Below the pieces are notes generated by a model, which saw only the letters and a program-made list of their open reading frames with translations, had not been told where the DNA came from and searched no databases. Below, in pieces: positions 1 through 11,232 of a stretch of DNA of 64,000 nucleotides. A program made the translations under genes and the position numbers. Origin of the DNA: Raphanus sativus (lineage: Eukaryota; Streptophyta; Magnoliopsida; Brassicales; Brassicaceae); the NCBI RefSeq assembly GCF_000801105.2, contig NC_079512.1, forward strand, positions 1,674,263-1,738,262. The letters run 5' to 3'. How positions within the stretch are numbered: position 1 is the stretch's first letter; each line of letters starts with the position of its first letter.

Positions 1-565
1 TAAGCTTAGTTAACCCAAACGTAACCGCCATAGCTAACCACCCTCCAAACAAAACCCTGGCCGACGACCTAACCGCTGGAGCCTTCCCTAACGCCGCTCC
101 TAACCACCCAAAAACCACGAGCGCCACAGTAACCGCAGCCACAACCGCAAGGATCCTCACTCTATACTCCTTCACAAACGCAGCCGCCAAAAGAGGCACA
201 ATCGCACCCGCGGAAAACGCTAGCGCAGACGCAGCGGCCGCTTGGAGTGGACTAGGAAGCTTCTCTTTCTCCACTTCACCACCCTCTCTCTCCATCTGAG
301 CAACCTCTATGTCGTACTGAGAGTAGACGGAGACGAACTCTCCTATGGCCATGCTACAAGCTCCGGCCACCATTCCGGCGAATCCAGAGAGGATCATAGC
401 TTTGACGTCGTGTTTCACGGCACCAACTCCCATCATCAACGACGCGGTGGAGACAAGACCGTCGTTGGCTCCTAGGACGGCGGCGCGTAGCCACTGAGCG
501 CGTTTGGAGTAGTCTAAGGTTGTTGTTGATTCCTTCTCTATGTCCATGTTACGATCTTGATCCAT
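1..565 (-). CDS. Vacuolar iron transporter-like protein (VTL/nodulin-21 type), 3' end cut by window edge
   Basis: The minus strand reads from an ATG at 565-563 without interruption for 188 codons to the window edge. The product starts MDQDRNMDIEKE and contains RAQWLRAAVLGANDGLVST, then GFAGMVAGACSMAIGEFVSV, followed by alanine/valine-rich membrane segments and a GG/WLAMAVTFGLTKL end. These are hallmarks of the plant CCC1/VIT-like (VTL) family, which moves iron and related metals across the vacuolar membrane. Family members are about 200 residues and usually intronless, so only about a dozen C-terminal residues should be missing. The loop between the second and third membrane segments is short and charged (QMEREGGEVEKEKL), as in VTLs and unlike full VIT1. 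A TATA-like stretch lies upstream on the minus strand near 664-672. Assignment to the family is firm; the exact VTL paralogue and its substrate are inferred. Confidence 0.9.
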   Translation of the reverse strand, partial: MDQDRNMDIEKESTTTLDYSKRAQWLRAAVLGANDGLVSTASLMMGVGAVKHDVKAMILSGFAGMVAGACSMAIGEFVSVYSQYDIEVAQMEREGGEVEKEKLPSPLQAAAASALAFSAGAIVPLLAAAFVKEYRVRILAVVAAVTVALVVFGWLGAALGKAPAVRSSARVLFGGWLAMAVTFGLTKL

Positions 566-2829
566 TTTTTCAAAGGAAAAAAAAAAATATTTGTGTTGTG
601 TGTTTTGTTTTTTGTTCAGGTAAGAGAATCTAGTAGGTGTGGAGAACACACGTCGAGACTCATTCTATTTATGGAGGTTTTTGAGTTTACTTTTTGGCTT
701 GGTGGAGACAGTATGTGGAAACATCACTACAGCTTGTTTTTTTTTGTTGGTATAGTTTATACATAATTTTGCTAAGCAGCACTAGGTTAGGGATAACCTA
801 CTTCAGTTGCTATTACAAACCATGTTTGTAGAAAAAGGCAACTATAAAAATGTTGTTGCTTTTTATAGTTTTTAAGAAAATGTTGTTGTTTGCGACATGG
901 ATTACACTATGATGCTTACGCTATGATTCGTTTCCATGTTATAAAGTGAACTGAAATTACGAGTATGCATGTAATCATACAACCTTTATAACTTCTCTCA
1001 ACCTTCCTACGCTAATCAAGGTTCGAGATATATGCAGAACAATTTTGTTAACATAAATTATGAACCTTTAGAGTATCTTAAATCTATTTCTATAATAGAA
1101 GTATTTAAAATAGAATTGGAGTTTTTGTTCCAATACGTTTTTTTATAATAGAGGAATACTATATTTGTCTATATAAATAAAGGAATGCTAGTTTTTTTCC
1201 CTATAGAAAAACATAATATTTCTCTACTTATATAAGCAAATATTACATTTTCAATTATTGAAGAATACACTGAAGCAAAAATTTTATATCTATTTTTTTA
1301 TATTTTTGAGATCTTTATAACATAGGTGAATTGAAAATAATCTTACGAAAAATGAGAAATTATACCATGCTCATCGTATGTTTAATTCAAGTACGAGTGC
1401 AAAGAGAAATTAAGATCTAAGTACGAAGTCGAACGAACAACGTTAATATTTATTTCTAATAAGATATCGGTTCGAGAATAACTTAAATTAGAAAGAAACA
1501 AAAAATTATAGCACAGATAATGTAAAAAACGGGAAACCAAGGAATGCAGTCACATAAGAAGCTGATCTGTCTTCTTCATGATCAAAGGCATGCATGATGC
1601 ATGTCTTCTAGGGGGAAAAAGAACAAAAAATAAAGGAAAAAGGAAATATCAACTTGTTGCATTACTATACGTAATCTTTAACACAATCCATTTCAACTTT
1701 ATTCACTACTTACTGATTTTATGATATTATTATCAATATCATGTTTATTATATCTATCGTGATATCTCAAGTAATTCTACTAGATGACGAAACCATCAGG
1801 TACCGTAAATGAACATTTTGCTGATTTTCTCTATGTTGAGAGTAATATAAGAATTCGTGGAACATATAGTTCAAGAATGTGAACATATAAATTATCCTAA
1901 TCACTCGAAATTTGTTGCATCGTTTTCCTTCTGGTTTTAATATTGAATAATAATTTTCTCTTTTCTTTCTTGCTTCTTTTTGGAATTTTATACCTTTTTC
2001 CTCGACAAATAAAGGAATCAAAAAAGGAGAAAAGAAGGGAAAATGAGGCTAATCAATCACACATATTCATTTAATTTTAGATTTTAGTAATGTCTGACCA
2101 AAAGTTATCAATAATTGTAGGTTTTAATAGTGTTTGACCAAAAGTTATCAAAGTTGAACGGATTTATCCCAATACTATATTGAATATACAGAATCCATCT
2201 GTTTGTTTTGTATTGTTTTGTTATGTTTCTGTTTATTTCAACCATGTATACAAAATAAATACTTAATACAAATTTTATAGATTAGAGATACACATAAACT
2301 AGTAAAATATTGGGTCAATATATAGATAGATAATAGTAACTAAGTAATATACAAAGATAATTTTGAAAGATTAAAACCACCACGTACGACACTAGCCCTT
2401 ATAAAAACTCATATTACATGAGGAAACGATTAGAATATGAAATAGTAGAATCCAACTATTTAATAATCAAGTGCGAATCAGATGTGTATTCACGCAACAG
2501 GTTCATAGATCCTCTGAAGACCGCAATGAGCAATTAGATCCGTTTGAAAAGTGTATTAACAAATAGATAATAATTTTATTCAAAAGAAAAAACAAATGGA
2601 TAATAGTTAGTAGGGTTTCGTTAAATGCAAAATATGATGAAAAATAACTGGATTGGTGGATTGGAAAGCACTGGAAAGAAAATTATAGTGAGATAAAATA
2701 TATAGTGGAAAGAGATTGATGATAAAGAAAGAGAGGAAGAGTGTGGTTTCCACACGAAGAGCACCATCATCACCCACGCATCACCACACTTGTACATACA
2801 CCACCACTCGCTTCATCCTTAAAATAATT
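566..2829. other. AT-rich intergenic DNA upstream of the iron transporter gene
   Basis: No credible gene was found. The first few hundred bases are the presumed promoter and 5' UTR of the iron transporter. An imperfect direct repeat of about 40 bp containing TTTGACCAAAAGTTATCA-like sequence lies at about 2088-2152. The rest is AT-rich and the short open frames look random. Confidence 0.6.
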
Positions 2830-2874
2830 AATGTAGTCTCTGTTTTTTTTTTTTGACTAAAAATGTAGTCTCTG
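2830..2874 (-). repeat. Micro-retroposon scar: T-tract insertion between 13-bp direct repeats
   Basis: AATGTAGTCTCTG occurs at 2830-2842 and again at 2862-2874. Between them is a 19-bp segment made of a T-tract and GACTAAA. Read on the minus strand this is a short 3' tail followed by poly(A), flanked by a target-site duplication. It is one of five similar scars in this window (see also 32555, 47759, 53249 and 53339). Confidence 0.6.
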
Positions 2875-3176
2875 TTTAATTTATAATTTTATTAGTTTTA
2901 TAGGAGTATACATATTTATATAGTAATATATACCCTACATATATCACACAGCGAACATGCACGCATACGTACTCGCCTACGTACATATACACAATGAATG
3001 ACATTGCTAAAGTTTTGAAATCATATATTAATATTTTACTTTAGGCTGGAAATAATTTAGACAAGATCTGCCGATATTAATTTAGTAGCCGTAGAGACCC
3101 TTTTATTTGTGTGTGAATTCAGTATTATCATCTGATTGAGGAAACGTTTCAATTATAACTTATATTTTATAAATTA

Positions 3177-6025
3177 CTAGGGTAAACCCGCCCTACGGGC
3201 GGATGGGCGATAAAAAACAAATAATGCAAATTATTGTAAATGTCTAATTTATTTTAACTAAAATTATAGTTCATATTTTACAACAATTTTAATTGTTCAT
3301 TTGAGAAACCATACTTGTCTAATTATTATAAATTTGTAAAAATAAAATTATTTTTCTTTTCGTTACACATTTTTGATAAACTAATGATTTTACGATAAAA
3401 ATAACGTATTAATTGTAACTAAAACTATTTTAAAATATATAAATAAATAATGTGGATTATCCTTACTCTTATATTTTATACATGTTTTTTGAGAAAGGAT
3501 ATACATATAAATCTTTTTTAGAAACTTAGAATCTTATATGCATTATCATATATAAAAACGAATCTAGCCATGTTATTTGGAATAAATATTACTGGATAAA
3601 TTATAATATAAAATCCTGACAATATTTTATTATATATTTATTATATTGATTGTGTTTTGTTATTGAATACAATTATTTATTTTCCTTATTATATAATTAT
3701 ATTTTAACATACATATAGATGTAGATGATGATGACGTTTGTTACTGAATTTATATGTATTTAAAAAGCAAATTCTTATTTGAAATATTAGGAATAAATTT
3801 TTATTAAACCTACTATTTGTTAAGCTTTTTGACGAAAAGATGTTTTTAATTTATTAAAAATATCCATTTAAATATTTAATAAACAAAAAGACATATATAA
3901 TCTAAAGAGAATTTTTGAAACAAAAATAATGTTTTAAATATTATAAGCTTATGTAAGTAAAATTGTATTTAAAGTGCTGAAAATAGATAAAGTTTCTGAA
4001 AAATAGAAGAAGAGTGTTTTGATGCGTAATAAATGTCGTGTGTGTTGAACCAAGAATGTTTATAAATGTGACATTTTGACTTCGATTCTTGCCTCGCTGT
4101 TTTCCCAACAGTGGTTTTCATTTACCAAAATGCTACAATATGGCAACGTCTTGGTTCCAATTTGTATTGGAATTTGTTTATTATTTATATTCAGTGAACA
4201 AAAAAACAATATTTCTGGTCCAGTCTCTGTTTATGTAATGAGGATCTTAATTATTTAGTTATTGGTAACATCTTGGAGAACGGGATGTAAAGTTGTAAAA
4301 GGAAAAATGGTTGATTATTTTCCGAATCCAAACTCTCGTGTATTTAATAAGATCAGTCGCTTTGTAAAACTGGATGTATCGCCTTGCAGTCCCGAGTGAT
4401 GGGTGGTATTTGTTCCTTGTCCGAATCACTTCGATATCTCTCTGTCCATATGCCACAATGGTAAATTTGCAGCATTCTAACCTTCAGATACCACAATGGC
4501 CGATATCACTGCTTAAGCTACTTCATGTGCACTCACCACCATGCCGTAGAGGATCCACATCCTTCTGCAAGGTGCAAATCAAGATTTAAGTTTAATTCAT
4601 GGCTTTCTTGGTTGGTAAGAACATCAACAAATGGAAATTAACAAATAAGCATGGATGATTAAAATAGTGTATGTACCTGCAAGTATGGATTCTGCTGCAT
4701 CTTCCTAAAGAGACACTCGACAGTAGGTATATACCTGCATGTCTGAGCCATTTTACCTTCTTTTGTGGATCTTTCTCAAGGTTTGATCGAAAAAGTGTTC
4801 ATGTGATGTCATAAACATGTTTAAAACCAAAAGTGAACTCCATCCATCAGATTAAAATAACTAAAAGAAAATAAAGCTTTCCATCAGCAAATGCAAGCAC
4901 AGTGTTTATGAAATGAAATTTGTACCTTAACTACTAAACCTTCTTCAGCTCTATCACTTCAGCAACATGCATTACAGTGAACCCCACTAACAACAAAGAG
5001 AGAAACTTAATTCGCCCCTTGATCGATCATACACCTCCTTATTACAGCTTGCAAGGCTGAACACTCTATCTAAAGGCACACAAAAGCTTAGCACAATAAA
5101 ATCAAGGATTATACATTTGATGAAGAAGCTGCAAACATAAGCAAGTATTACCAAATGTAGATGCAGTGTGTATATTGGATGATCGAAACGGAACGATAGC
5201 TCATGTATACGACCGTTTCATCGTTGACTGGTTCATCAGACAAAACACCAGCTTTAGATAGTTGCATTAGTCTCCTGCATTTCTCCAACTTCGTATCAGA
5301 CTGAATGAAATACACAAAAGGAGAATCAGAACAACACCATTCACTTAACAAAAAGAGAAACAACGGTTTCTTGCTTACTCTACTGATGGCTTTTGAAGAT
5401 TAAAGCGAAGACACATCCTCAGATATTTTAAACTTGCTGCCGAAATTCAATAACAAACTCAGATAAACAAAATATGATGAATGAATTGGGAACTGAAGAA
5501 AAGAGTGTAAGCATACTCTAACAACTTAGAAGTTTTCGCAGAGAGGAGCTCCTTCTCCTTGTCTTCCTCAAGTTTTTTTTAATTTTCCGTTTCTGAGATT
5601 TGCTCAAAGTCGTCTCCTTTAAGTATGCTATAAGAAATATGAAGGGAAGATGAATTCAAGGAGAGCAAGCGTTCAGATCTAGATAAAGCATTGAATACAA
5701 TATCGTAGCAAGTGAATCAATAGGATTAAACACGTAGTCGGACCGTTTCAGAAGTGAAAAGAAGCGGAAAGGTCACCTCATCGCCGTCGCACGCGGAGGA
5801 GAGAAACGAAGAACACGAAGGTGCTTATCACCACAAAGGCCTGGTCTCTGGGCCACAAAACCATAGCGCGAGACGAAGCCCAACTGAAACCGGACGTAAG
5901 CCAAATTATGTAACGCTGCGTTTCATTAATGATGCCACGTGTCGGATGCAGGGCAAGCGAGTTTCCAGGCTGGAATCCTAAGTAGAGGACCCTGGAGAGA
6001 GCAAACTTAACTTTATATAAATAGA
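3177..6025 (-). mobile_element. Non-autonomous Helitron, minus orientation, both termini visible
   Basis: On the minus strand the element begins TCTATTTATATAAAGTTAAG at 6025 and ends with a GC-rich hairpin (CCGCCCG..GGGCGGG) and CTAG at 3180-3177. Flanking bases are A at 3176 and T at 6026 on the plus strand, the A|T target expected for Helitrons, with no target-site duplication. The interior encodes no Rep/helicase, so it is non-autonomous. It carries gene-like, site-II-promoter-like sequence near its 5' end. Its termini resemble those at 35958/37018 but the interior is different. No empty site is available here, so the 5' end is slightly less certain than for the other two. Confidence 0.7.
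5160..5900 (-). pseudogene. Decayed gene-like fragment inside the Helitron (unrecognised)
   Basis: I do not recognise this gene. On the minus strand, 5880-5815 has TGGGCTT and TGGGCC motifs typical of housekeeping promoters. A segment after an acceptor-like TATAG near 5632 reads LKGDDFEQISE, then hits an in-frame stop, then continues KKLEEDKEKELLSAKTSKLLE. A further exon-like stretch from 5300 (after TTCAG) reads KLEKCRRLMQLSKAGVLSDE followed by PVNDETVVYMSYRS. The composition is protein-like, but no complete reading frame joins the pieces. The simplest reading is a host gene fragment with its promoter captured by the Helitron and decaying. Exon limits are guesses. Confidence 0.3.
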
Positions 6026-6314
6026 TAACCAAATAATTAAAAAAAAAACAAATAATAGGAACACGAATTCTGTTGGAATGGAACAAACATGTAGTGGAGG
6101 TTCAAGATTTGACGGTTCATGCTTTCCATTTCAAGGCTTCATATTATAATGTATCGAACACTTGTTGTCTCGGTTTGTCTTCCATTATAACAAAAAGAAA
6201 ATAAATATTCCTTTATCTTAAACATATTCTTTGAATAAGAAAAATAATTCACAATTATATAATTTGGACAAAGAATAAAAATGACTTTTATTATCATACA
6301 GTTGGATCCCGTAA

Positions 6315-6495
6315 TATCAGATATAGTACACGTGCTCACGTGATGTGTATGTTAGCAAGTTAGTTAGAGTGTAAGTTAGCTAACTACACCTTGTATATAA
6401 ACAGAAATATCTTGTACAGTTAAAGTTAATGAGAAGATTTATCATTCATAACAAACTCTCGTCTCTCTCGTTTCTCTCTTCTCAAATCCTTGTTA
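6315..6495 (+). repeat. 5' LTR of the Copia element, with paired G-boxes and TATA box
   Basis: 181 bp. U3 contains two CACGTG G-boxes at 6329-6334 and 6337-6342, only 2 bp apart, and a TATATAAA box at 6394-6401. G-boxes are bound by plant bZIP and bHLH factors, so stress- or ABA-responsive transcription is plausible but inferred. Confidence 0.93.
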
Positions 6496-6507
6496 TGGTA
6501 TCAGAGC
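6496..6507 (+). other. Primer-binding site (initiator Met-tRNA type)
   Basis: TGGTATCAGAGC directly abuts the 5' LTR. This is the standard plant Copia primer-binding site, complementary to the initiator methionine tRNA. Confidence 0.9.
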
Positions 6508-6711
6508 TTCACGATCTCCTCCATGAGTTTATCTCGTCGTGAGCTCTCGATTCATCTTTTCGTCTCTCTTGTTTACGCTGTCTCTCGATTCATCATTCTT
6601 TTTCTTCAATCTTTGTTCGCTCTCGTCTCCGTGAGCTTCGATTGTTGATTCTTGACCTCCGATTTCTCGATTTCTCTTTTTCTCGATCGATCGACATCTT
6701 TCTGTTTTGTG

Positions 6712-9700
6712 ATGGCTCAACCTCATTCGATTCCTCCGTCTTCCGTTTCGTCGTCACAGATTACAGATCACTACGAGAATCCGTATTATCTCCACAACTC
6801 TGATCATGCTGGACTGAAGCTCGTTACCGATCGTCTTACTTCTGGCGCGGACTTTCATTCCTGGAGGCGTTCTGTTCGGATGGCTCTCAACGTGCGTAAC
6901 AAGCTTGGGTTCATCGATGGTACTATTCGCAAACCTCCTTCTACTAGTCGTGATTCTGGATCGTGGTCAAGATGCAATGATATGGTAGCTACCTGGCTTA
7001 TGAACTCAGTTTCTAAGAATATCGGCCAGAGTCTTTTATTCATGTCAACTGCTGAATCCATTTGGAATAATCTGATGCAACGTTTTAAACAAGATGATGC
7101 GCCCAGAGTTTTTGAGATTGAACAACGTCTGAGTGCTCTCACTCAAGGATCTCTTGATGTCAGTGCTTACTATACTGAACTCATTACCTTATGGGAAGAG
7201 TATAAAAACTATATCGAATTGCCTGTTTGCACATGTGGTCGTTGTGAGTGCAATGCAGCTTTGCTATGGGAACAAATGCAGCAACGAGGACGTGTCACCA
7301 AGTTCTTGATGGGATTGAATGATTCATATGAACAGACGCGTCGTCATATACTCATGCTGAAGCCTATTCCTACTATAGAGGAGGCGTTTAACATGGTAGC
7401 ACAGGATGAAAGGCAGAAGGGTATTAAGCCTGCTCTTAAGACTGATTCTGTGGCTTTGCAAACCACTGGTCCTTCTTCAATTCCTACTTCTCCTGTGTAC
7501 ATGGATCCTTCTGAGTATATTGCTGCTTACAATGCTTATCGTCCTCGTGGAAACCGTCCTCTCTGTACTCATTGTGGTCAGCTTGGTCACACTGTTGCCA
7601 AGTGTTTTAAACTCCATGGATATCCTCCTGGTTACAAGCCATCTCCTGGCTATCAAGGACAATCTTCTCAACCTCGACCTTCTCAAGGTTATGCTCCACG
7701 AGGTCAAATGGCTTATCCTCCACGTTCATCGGCTCCTGTGAAGACTGTTGCTCAGCTGGCTGCTGATGCTCAACCTATTGCTGTTGCACCATCTTTGGAT
7801 GTTAATCAACTTACGTCTTCTCAGCTTCAGTCGATTATTCAACAGCTCCAAACGCGTGTTCAAGTCACTGACAATGTTGCTTCATGTGCTACACACTCTA
7901 TCACTGAACAAGGAGTCATGGCAGAACAATCTTCGGCTGGTACTATCCTTACTCTTTCTTCTAACCTTCGATATTCTCATTCCACTTTCACTTTCAATCA
8001 CCACTGTCTTTCCACTTTATACAATTCTTTGCCTCTTGGTTCTTGGATAATTGACAGTGGGGCTACTAGTCATGTCTGCAATGATATCTCAAAGTTTCAG
8101 GAAGTCTTTGCGGCATCTGAGATTACAGTTTCTTTACCTAATGGAACAACATTTCCCATATTGCATACTGGCACTATTCGTTTATCTGATACACTGATTT
8201 TAACTGATGTTCTCTATGTGCCTTCGTTTCATTTTAATCTCATTAGTGTACATTCCTTATTGCATCAAAATCATTGCTCTGCTCACTTCTTTCCTGATCA
8301 TTGTTTTCTTCAGGACCTTACTCAGGCCTCGATGATTGGGAAGGGTGATGTGTTTCGTAGTCTTTACATTCTCAATCTGCAATCATCTTGTTCTGTTTTA
8401 GCGCCTGCTCTGTGTGCTTCTGTGTCTGTTGATGCATCTTTGTGGCATTCTCGTCTGGGTCATCCGTCTGCTACGAAGTTGAAGGTTCTTTCTGGTTCTT
8501 TATCGCTGCCTGAATCGAGTATGTTGTCTCATGAGCATTGCTCTATCTGTCCTTTAGCAAAACAGAGGCGTCTGTCTTTTCCTTTTCAAAATAATATGTG
8601 TGAAAAACCTTTTGAGTTGTTACATTTAGATACATGGGGTCCTTTTTCTGTTGAGTCTGTCGATGGTTACAAGTATTTCTTCACAATTGTGGATGACGCT
8701 ACTCGTGTAACTTGGGTTTATATGCTTCGTAATAAAAGTGATGCTATTACTGTTTTTACATCTTTTGTTACTCATGTTATTACTCAGTATGGTGCTGAAC
8801 TGAAAGCTATTAGAACTGATAATGCCCCTGAATTACGTTTTACTGATCTTGTTGTCAAATATGGTTTAGTTCATCAGTTTGCTTGTGCTTATACTCCACA
8901 ACAGAATTCTGTTGTTGAGAGAAAGCATCAACATCTTCTCAATGTTGCTCGTGCTCTTTTGTTTCAGTCAAACATTCCTCTTGCTTACTGGCCTGATTGT
9001 GTGAGTACTGCTGCATTTCTGATCAATCGAACTCCTTCACCCTTACTGAAACACAAAACTCCTTTTGAACTGCTTTTGAAAAAGTTGCCTGATTACAAAA
9101 TGCTTCGTGTTTTTGGTTGTCTATGCTATGTTAGTACTCTTCTAAAAGATCGAAACAAGTTTAGTCCTCGTGCTAGAGCATCTGTTTTTCTTGGTTATCC
9201 TTCTGGATATAAAGGATACAAAGTGCTTGACTTGGAAACTCGTTCTATTTCTATTTCTCGCAACATTGTTTTTCATGAGACCTCTTTTCCTTTTCATGAT
9301 CCTACTTCTCCTGTCTTTGATTTCTTTTCTCATCTCATTTTACCTGCTCCTATTCCTTTTGTTTCATCTCCTGATCATGCATCTTCATCCTCATCTGCAT
9401 CACCTCCACCCAATGTTGTTCCTGTGGTTCCTGAAACTGTTGTCTCAGGTACTGCTTTGGTTCCCAGTCATGTTGAGAGACCGCGCAGACAGACTAAGGC
9501 TCCATCGTACTTATCTGAGTATCATTGTGCTCTTCTCCAATCCCATACCTCTCATTTACCCTCTCATCACACAACTCCATATCCTTTATCTTCTGTCCTC
9601 TCTTACAAAAGACTATCCCCACCCTACTACAAATTTCTTCTTTCTTTTTCCATTGAAACCGAGCCGAAAACATTTTATGAAGCTATGACCTCTGAACGGT

Positions 9701-11217
9701 GGAGAGGTGCTGCAACTGATGAGCTCAATGCCATGGAATTGAACAAGACGTGGACTGTTGTTTCTCTTCCCCCTGGGAAGAATGTGGTTGGATGTAAATG
9801 GGTGTTTACCATCAAGTTTCGACCTGATGGCACCATTGAACGCTACAAAGCTCGTTTGGTGGCTAAGGGCTATACCCAACAAGAAGGCGTCGACTATAAT
9901 GAGACCTTTTCTCCGGTTATCAAGCTCACTAGTGTCAAGCTTATGTTGGGTCTTGCTGCTGCTAAGGGTTGGACGCTATCACAGATGGATGTGTCTAATG
10001 CTTTCTTGCATAGCACACTGGATGAAGAGATCTACATGTCCTTACCTCAAGGCTATACTCCAGGTCCAAATGAAGTGCTTCCTCCTAACCCTGTCTGTCG
10101 TCTTCACAAGAGCATTTATGGTCTTAAACAGGCTTCGCGTCAGTGGAACCAAACCTTGACTAATGTTCTTGTGGGCGCTGGATATGATCAATCCGAATCC
10201 GATACAAGTCTCTATGTGAAAGCTACTCCTACTGCATTTGTTGCTGTATTGGTCTATGTTGATGACATTGCCATTGCTAGCAACAGTGATGTGGAGCTCT
10301 CTGCGTTAAAGAAGACTCTTGCCTCTGCTTTCAAGATAAAGGATCTAGGTCCTATGAGGTTCTTTCTTGGCCTTGAAATTGCAAGATCTTCTTCTGGTAT
10401 TTCTATTTGCCAGCGCAAGTATGCTTTGGACTTGATTGAGAGTGCAGGTCTTCTTGCTTGCAAGCCTGCTAGTGTGCCGATGGATCCTTATACGCATCTG
10501 AGCTTAGAGGATGGTGTTCCTCTTCCTTCGGCACGCCCATACCGTGAACTCATTGGACGACTGTTATACTTGACTATCACACGTCCAGATATAACGTTCG
10601 CTGTTCACAAGCTGAGTCAGTTTCTCCAGCGTCCGACTGATGTACATCTTCAAGCAGCTCATCGAGTTCTCAAGTACTTAAAAGGCAATCCTGGCCAGGG
10701 TTTGTTTTATTCATCTTCCTCTGAGCTCTGCTTGAATGCTTTTGCGGATGCAGACTGGGCTTCATGTCGTGATACACGCATTTCTACTACTGGCTACTGT
10801 GTCTACCTTGGTACTTCTCTTATCTGTTGGCGTTCTCAGAAGCAGAGGGTGGCTAGTCGCAGTAGTACAGAGGCGGAGTACCGTAGCTTGGCTGATGTTA
10901 CACGCGAGATACTCTGGTTTCAGAAGCTCCTTCGTGACTTCCGCATTGATGTCACTGCTATTGCTAAGCTTTTCTGTGACAGTAAATCAGCTATCTACAT
11001 TGCCACTAATCCGGTCTTCCACGAACGGACCAAGCACGTGGAGCTTGACTGCCACATCGTTCGGAATCAGCTTAAGTCTGGCAACCTCACGGCTATTCAT
11101 GTTACGAGTGGTAATCAACTGGCTGATATTTTGACCAAGCCGCTTCATCCTACTCCATTCCGTTCTCTTCTTGCTCGTATGTCTGTCTCAAGCCTTTATC
11201 TTCCTTCACCAGATTAA
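6712..11217 (+). CDS. Copia Gag-Pol polyprotein (gag, protease, integrase, reverse transcriptase, RNase H)
   Basis: The frame is open from 6652, but the ATG at 6712 (MAQPHSIPP) is the likelier start, giving 1,501 residues. Residue numbers below count from that ATG. The Copia-type gag N-terminus has LVTDRLTSGADFHSWRRSVR. A CCHC zinc knuckle (CTHCGQLGHTVAKC) lies near residue 284. The aspartic protease motif WIIDSGATSH is near 445 and the integrase zinc-binding HSRLGHPS..CSICPLAK region near 577-610. The integrase core follows with LHLDTWGP, IRTDNAPEL and YTPQQNSVVERKH. RT runs from about 980 to 1225, with the active-site YVDD near 1181. RNase H has FADADWASC near 1344 and SSTEAEYRSL. Every catalytic motif looks intact and there is no frameshift, so the gene could be functional. 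Gag and Pol share a single frame, as usual in plant Copia elements. Confidence 0.96.
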   Translation: MAQPHSIPPSSVSSSQITDHYENPYYLHNSDHAGLKLVTDRLTSGADFHSWRRSVRMALNVRNKLGFIDGTIRKPPSTSRDSGSWSRCNDMVATWLMNSVSKNIGQSLLFMSTAESIWNNLMQRFKQDDAPRVFEIEQRLSALTQGSLDVSAYYTELITLWEEYKNYIELPVCTCGRCECNAALLWEQMQQRGRVTKFLMGLNDSYEQTRRHILMLKPIPTIEEAFNMVAQDERQKGIKPALKTDSVALQTTGPSSIPTSPVYMDPSEYIAAYNAYRPRGNRPLCTHCGQLGHTVAKCFKLHGYPPGYKPSPGYQGQSSQPRPSQGYAPRGQMAYPPRSSAPVKTVAQLAADAQPIAVAPSLDVNQLTSSQLQSIIQQLQTRVQVTDNVASCATHSITEQGVMAEQSSAGTILTLSSNLRYSHSTFTFNHHCLSTLYNSLPLGSWIIDSGATSHVCNDISKFQEVFAASEITVSLPNGTTFPILHTGTIRLSDTLILTDVLYVPSFHFNLISVHSLLHQNHCSAHFFPDHCFLQDLTQASMIGKGDVFRSLYILNLQSSCSVLAPALCASVSVDASLWHSRLGHPSATKLKVLSGSLSLPESSMLSHEHCSICPLAKQRRLSFPFQNNMCEKPFELLHLDTWGPFSVESVDGYKYFFTIVDDATRVTWVYMLRNKSDAITVFTSFVTHVITQYGAELKAIRTDNAPELRFTDLVVKYGLVHQFACAYTPQQNSVVERKHQHLLNVARALLFQSNIPLAYWPDCVSTAAFLINRTPSPLLKHKTPFELLLKKLPDYKMLRVFGCLCYVSTLLKDRNKFSPRARASVFLGYPSGYKGYKVLDLETRSISISRNIVFHETSFPFHDPTSPVFDFFSHLILPAPIPFVSSPDHASSSSSASPPPNVVPVVPETVVSGTALVPSHVERPRRQTKAPSYLSEYHCALLQSHTSHLPSHHTTPYPLSSVLSYKRLSPPYYKFLLSFSIETEPKTFYEAMTSERWRGAATDELNAMELNKTWTVVSLPPGKNVVGCKWVFTIKFRPDGTIERYKARLVAKGYTQQEGVDYNETFSPVIKLTSVKLMLGLAAAKGWTLSQMDVSNAFLHSTLDEEIYMSLPQGYTPGPNEVLPPNPVCRLHKSIYGLKQASRQWNQTLTNVLVGAGYDQSESDTSLYVKATPTAFVAVLVYVDDIAIASNSDVELSALKKTLASAFKIKDLGPMRFFLGLEIARSSSGISICQRKYALDLIESAGLLACKPASVPMDPYTHLSLEDGVPLPSARPYRELIGRLLYLTITRPDITFAVHKLSQFLQRPTDVHLQAAHRVLKYLKGNPGQGLFYSSSSELCLNAFADADWASCRDTRISTTGYCVYLGTSLICWRSQKQRVASRSSTEAEYRSLADVTREILWFQKLLRDFRIDVTAIAKLFCDSKSAIYIATNPVFHERTKHVELDCHIVRNQLKSGNLTAIHVTSGNQLADILTKPLHPTPFRSLLARMSVSSLYLPSPD

Positions 11218-11223
11218 GGCTTG

Positions 11224-11232
11224 ACGGGGGCG
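11224..11232 (+). other. Polypurine tract of the Copia element
   Basis: A G-rich run (ACGGGGGCG) lies immediately upstream of the 3' LTR and just after the gag-pol stop codon, where plus-strand DNA priming is expected. Confidence 0.7.
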
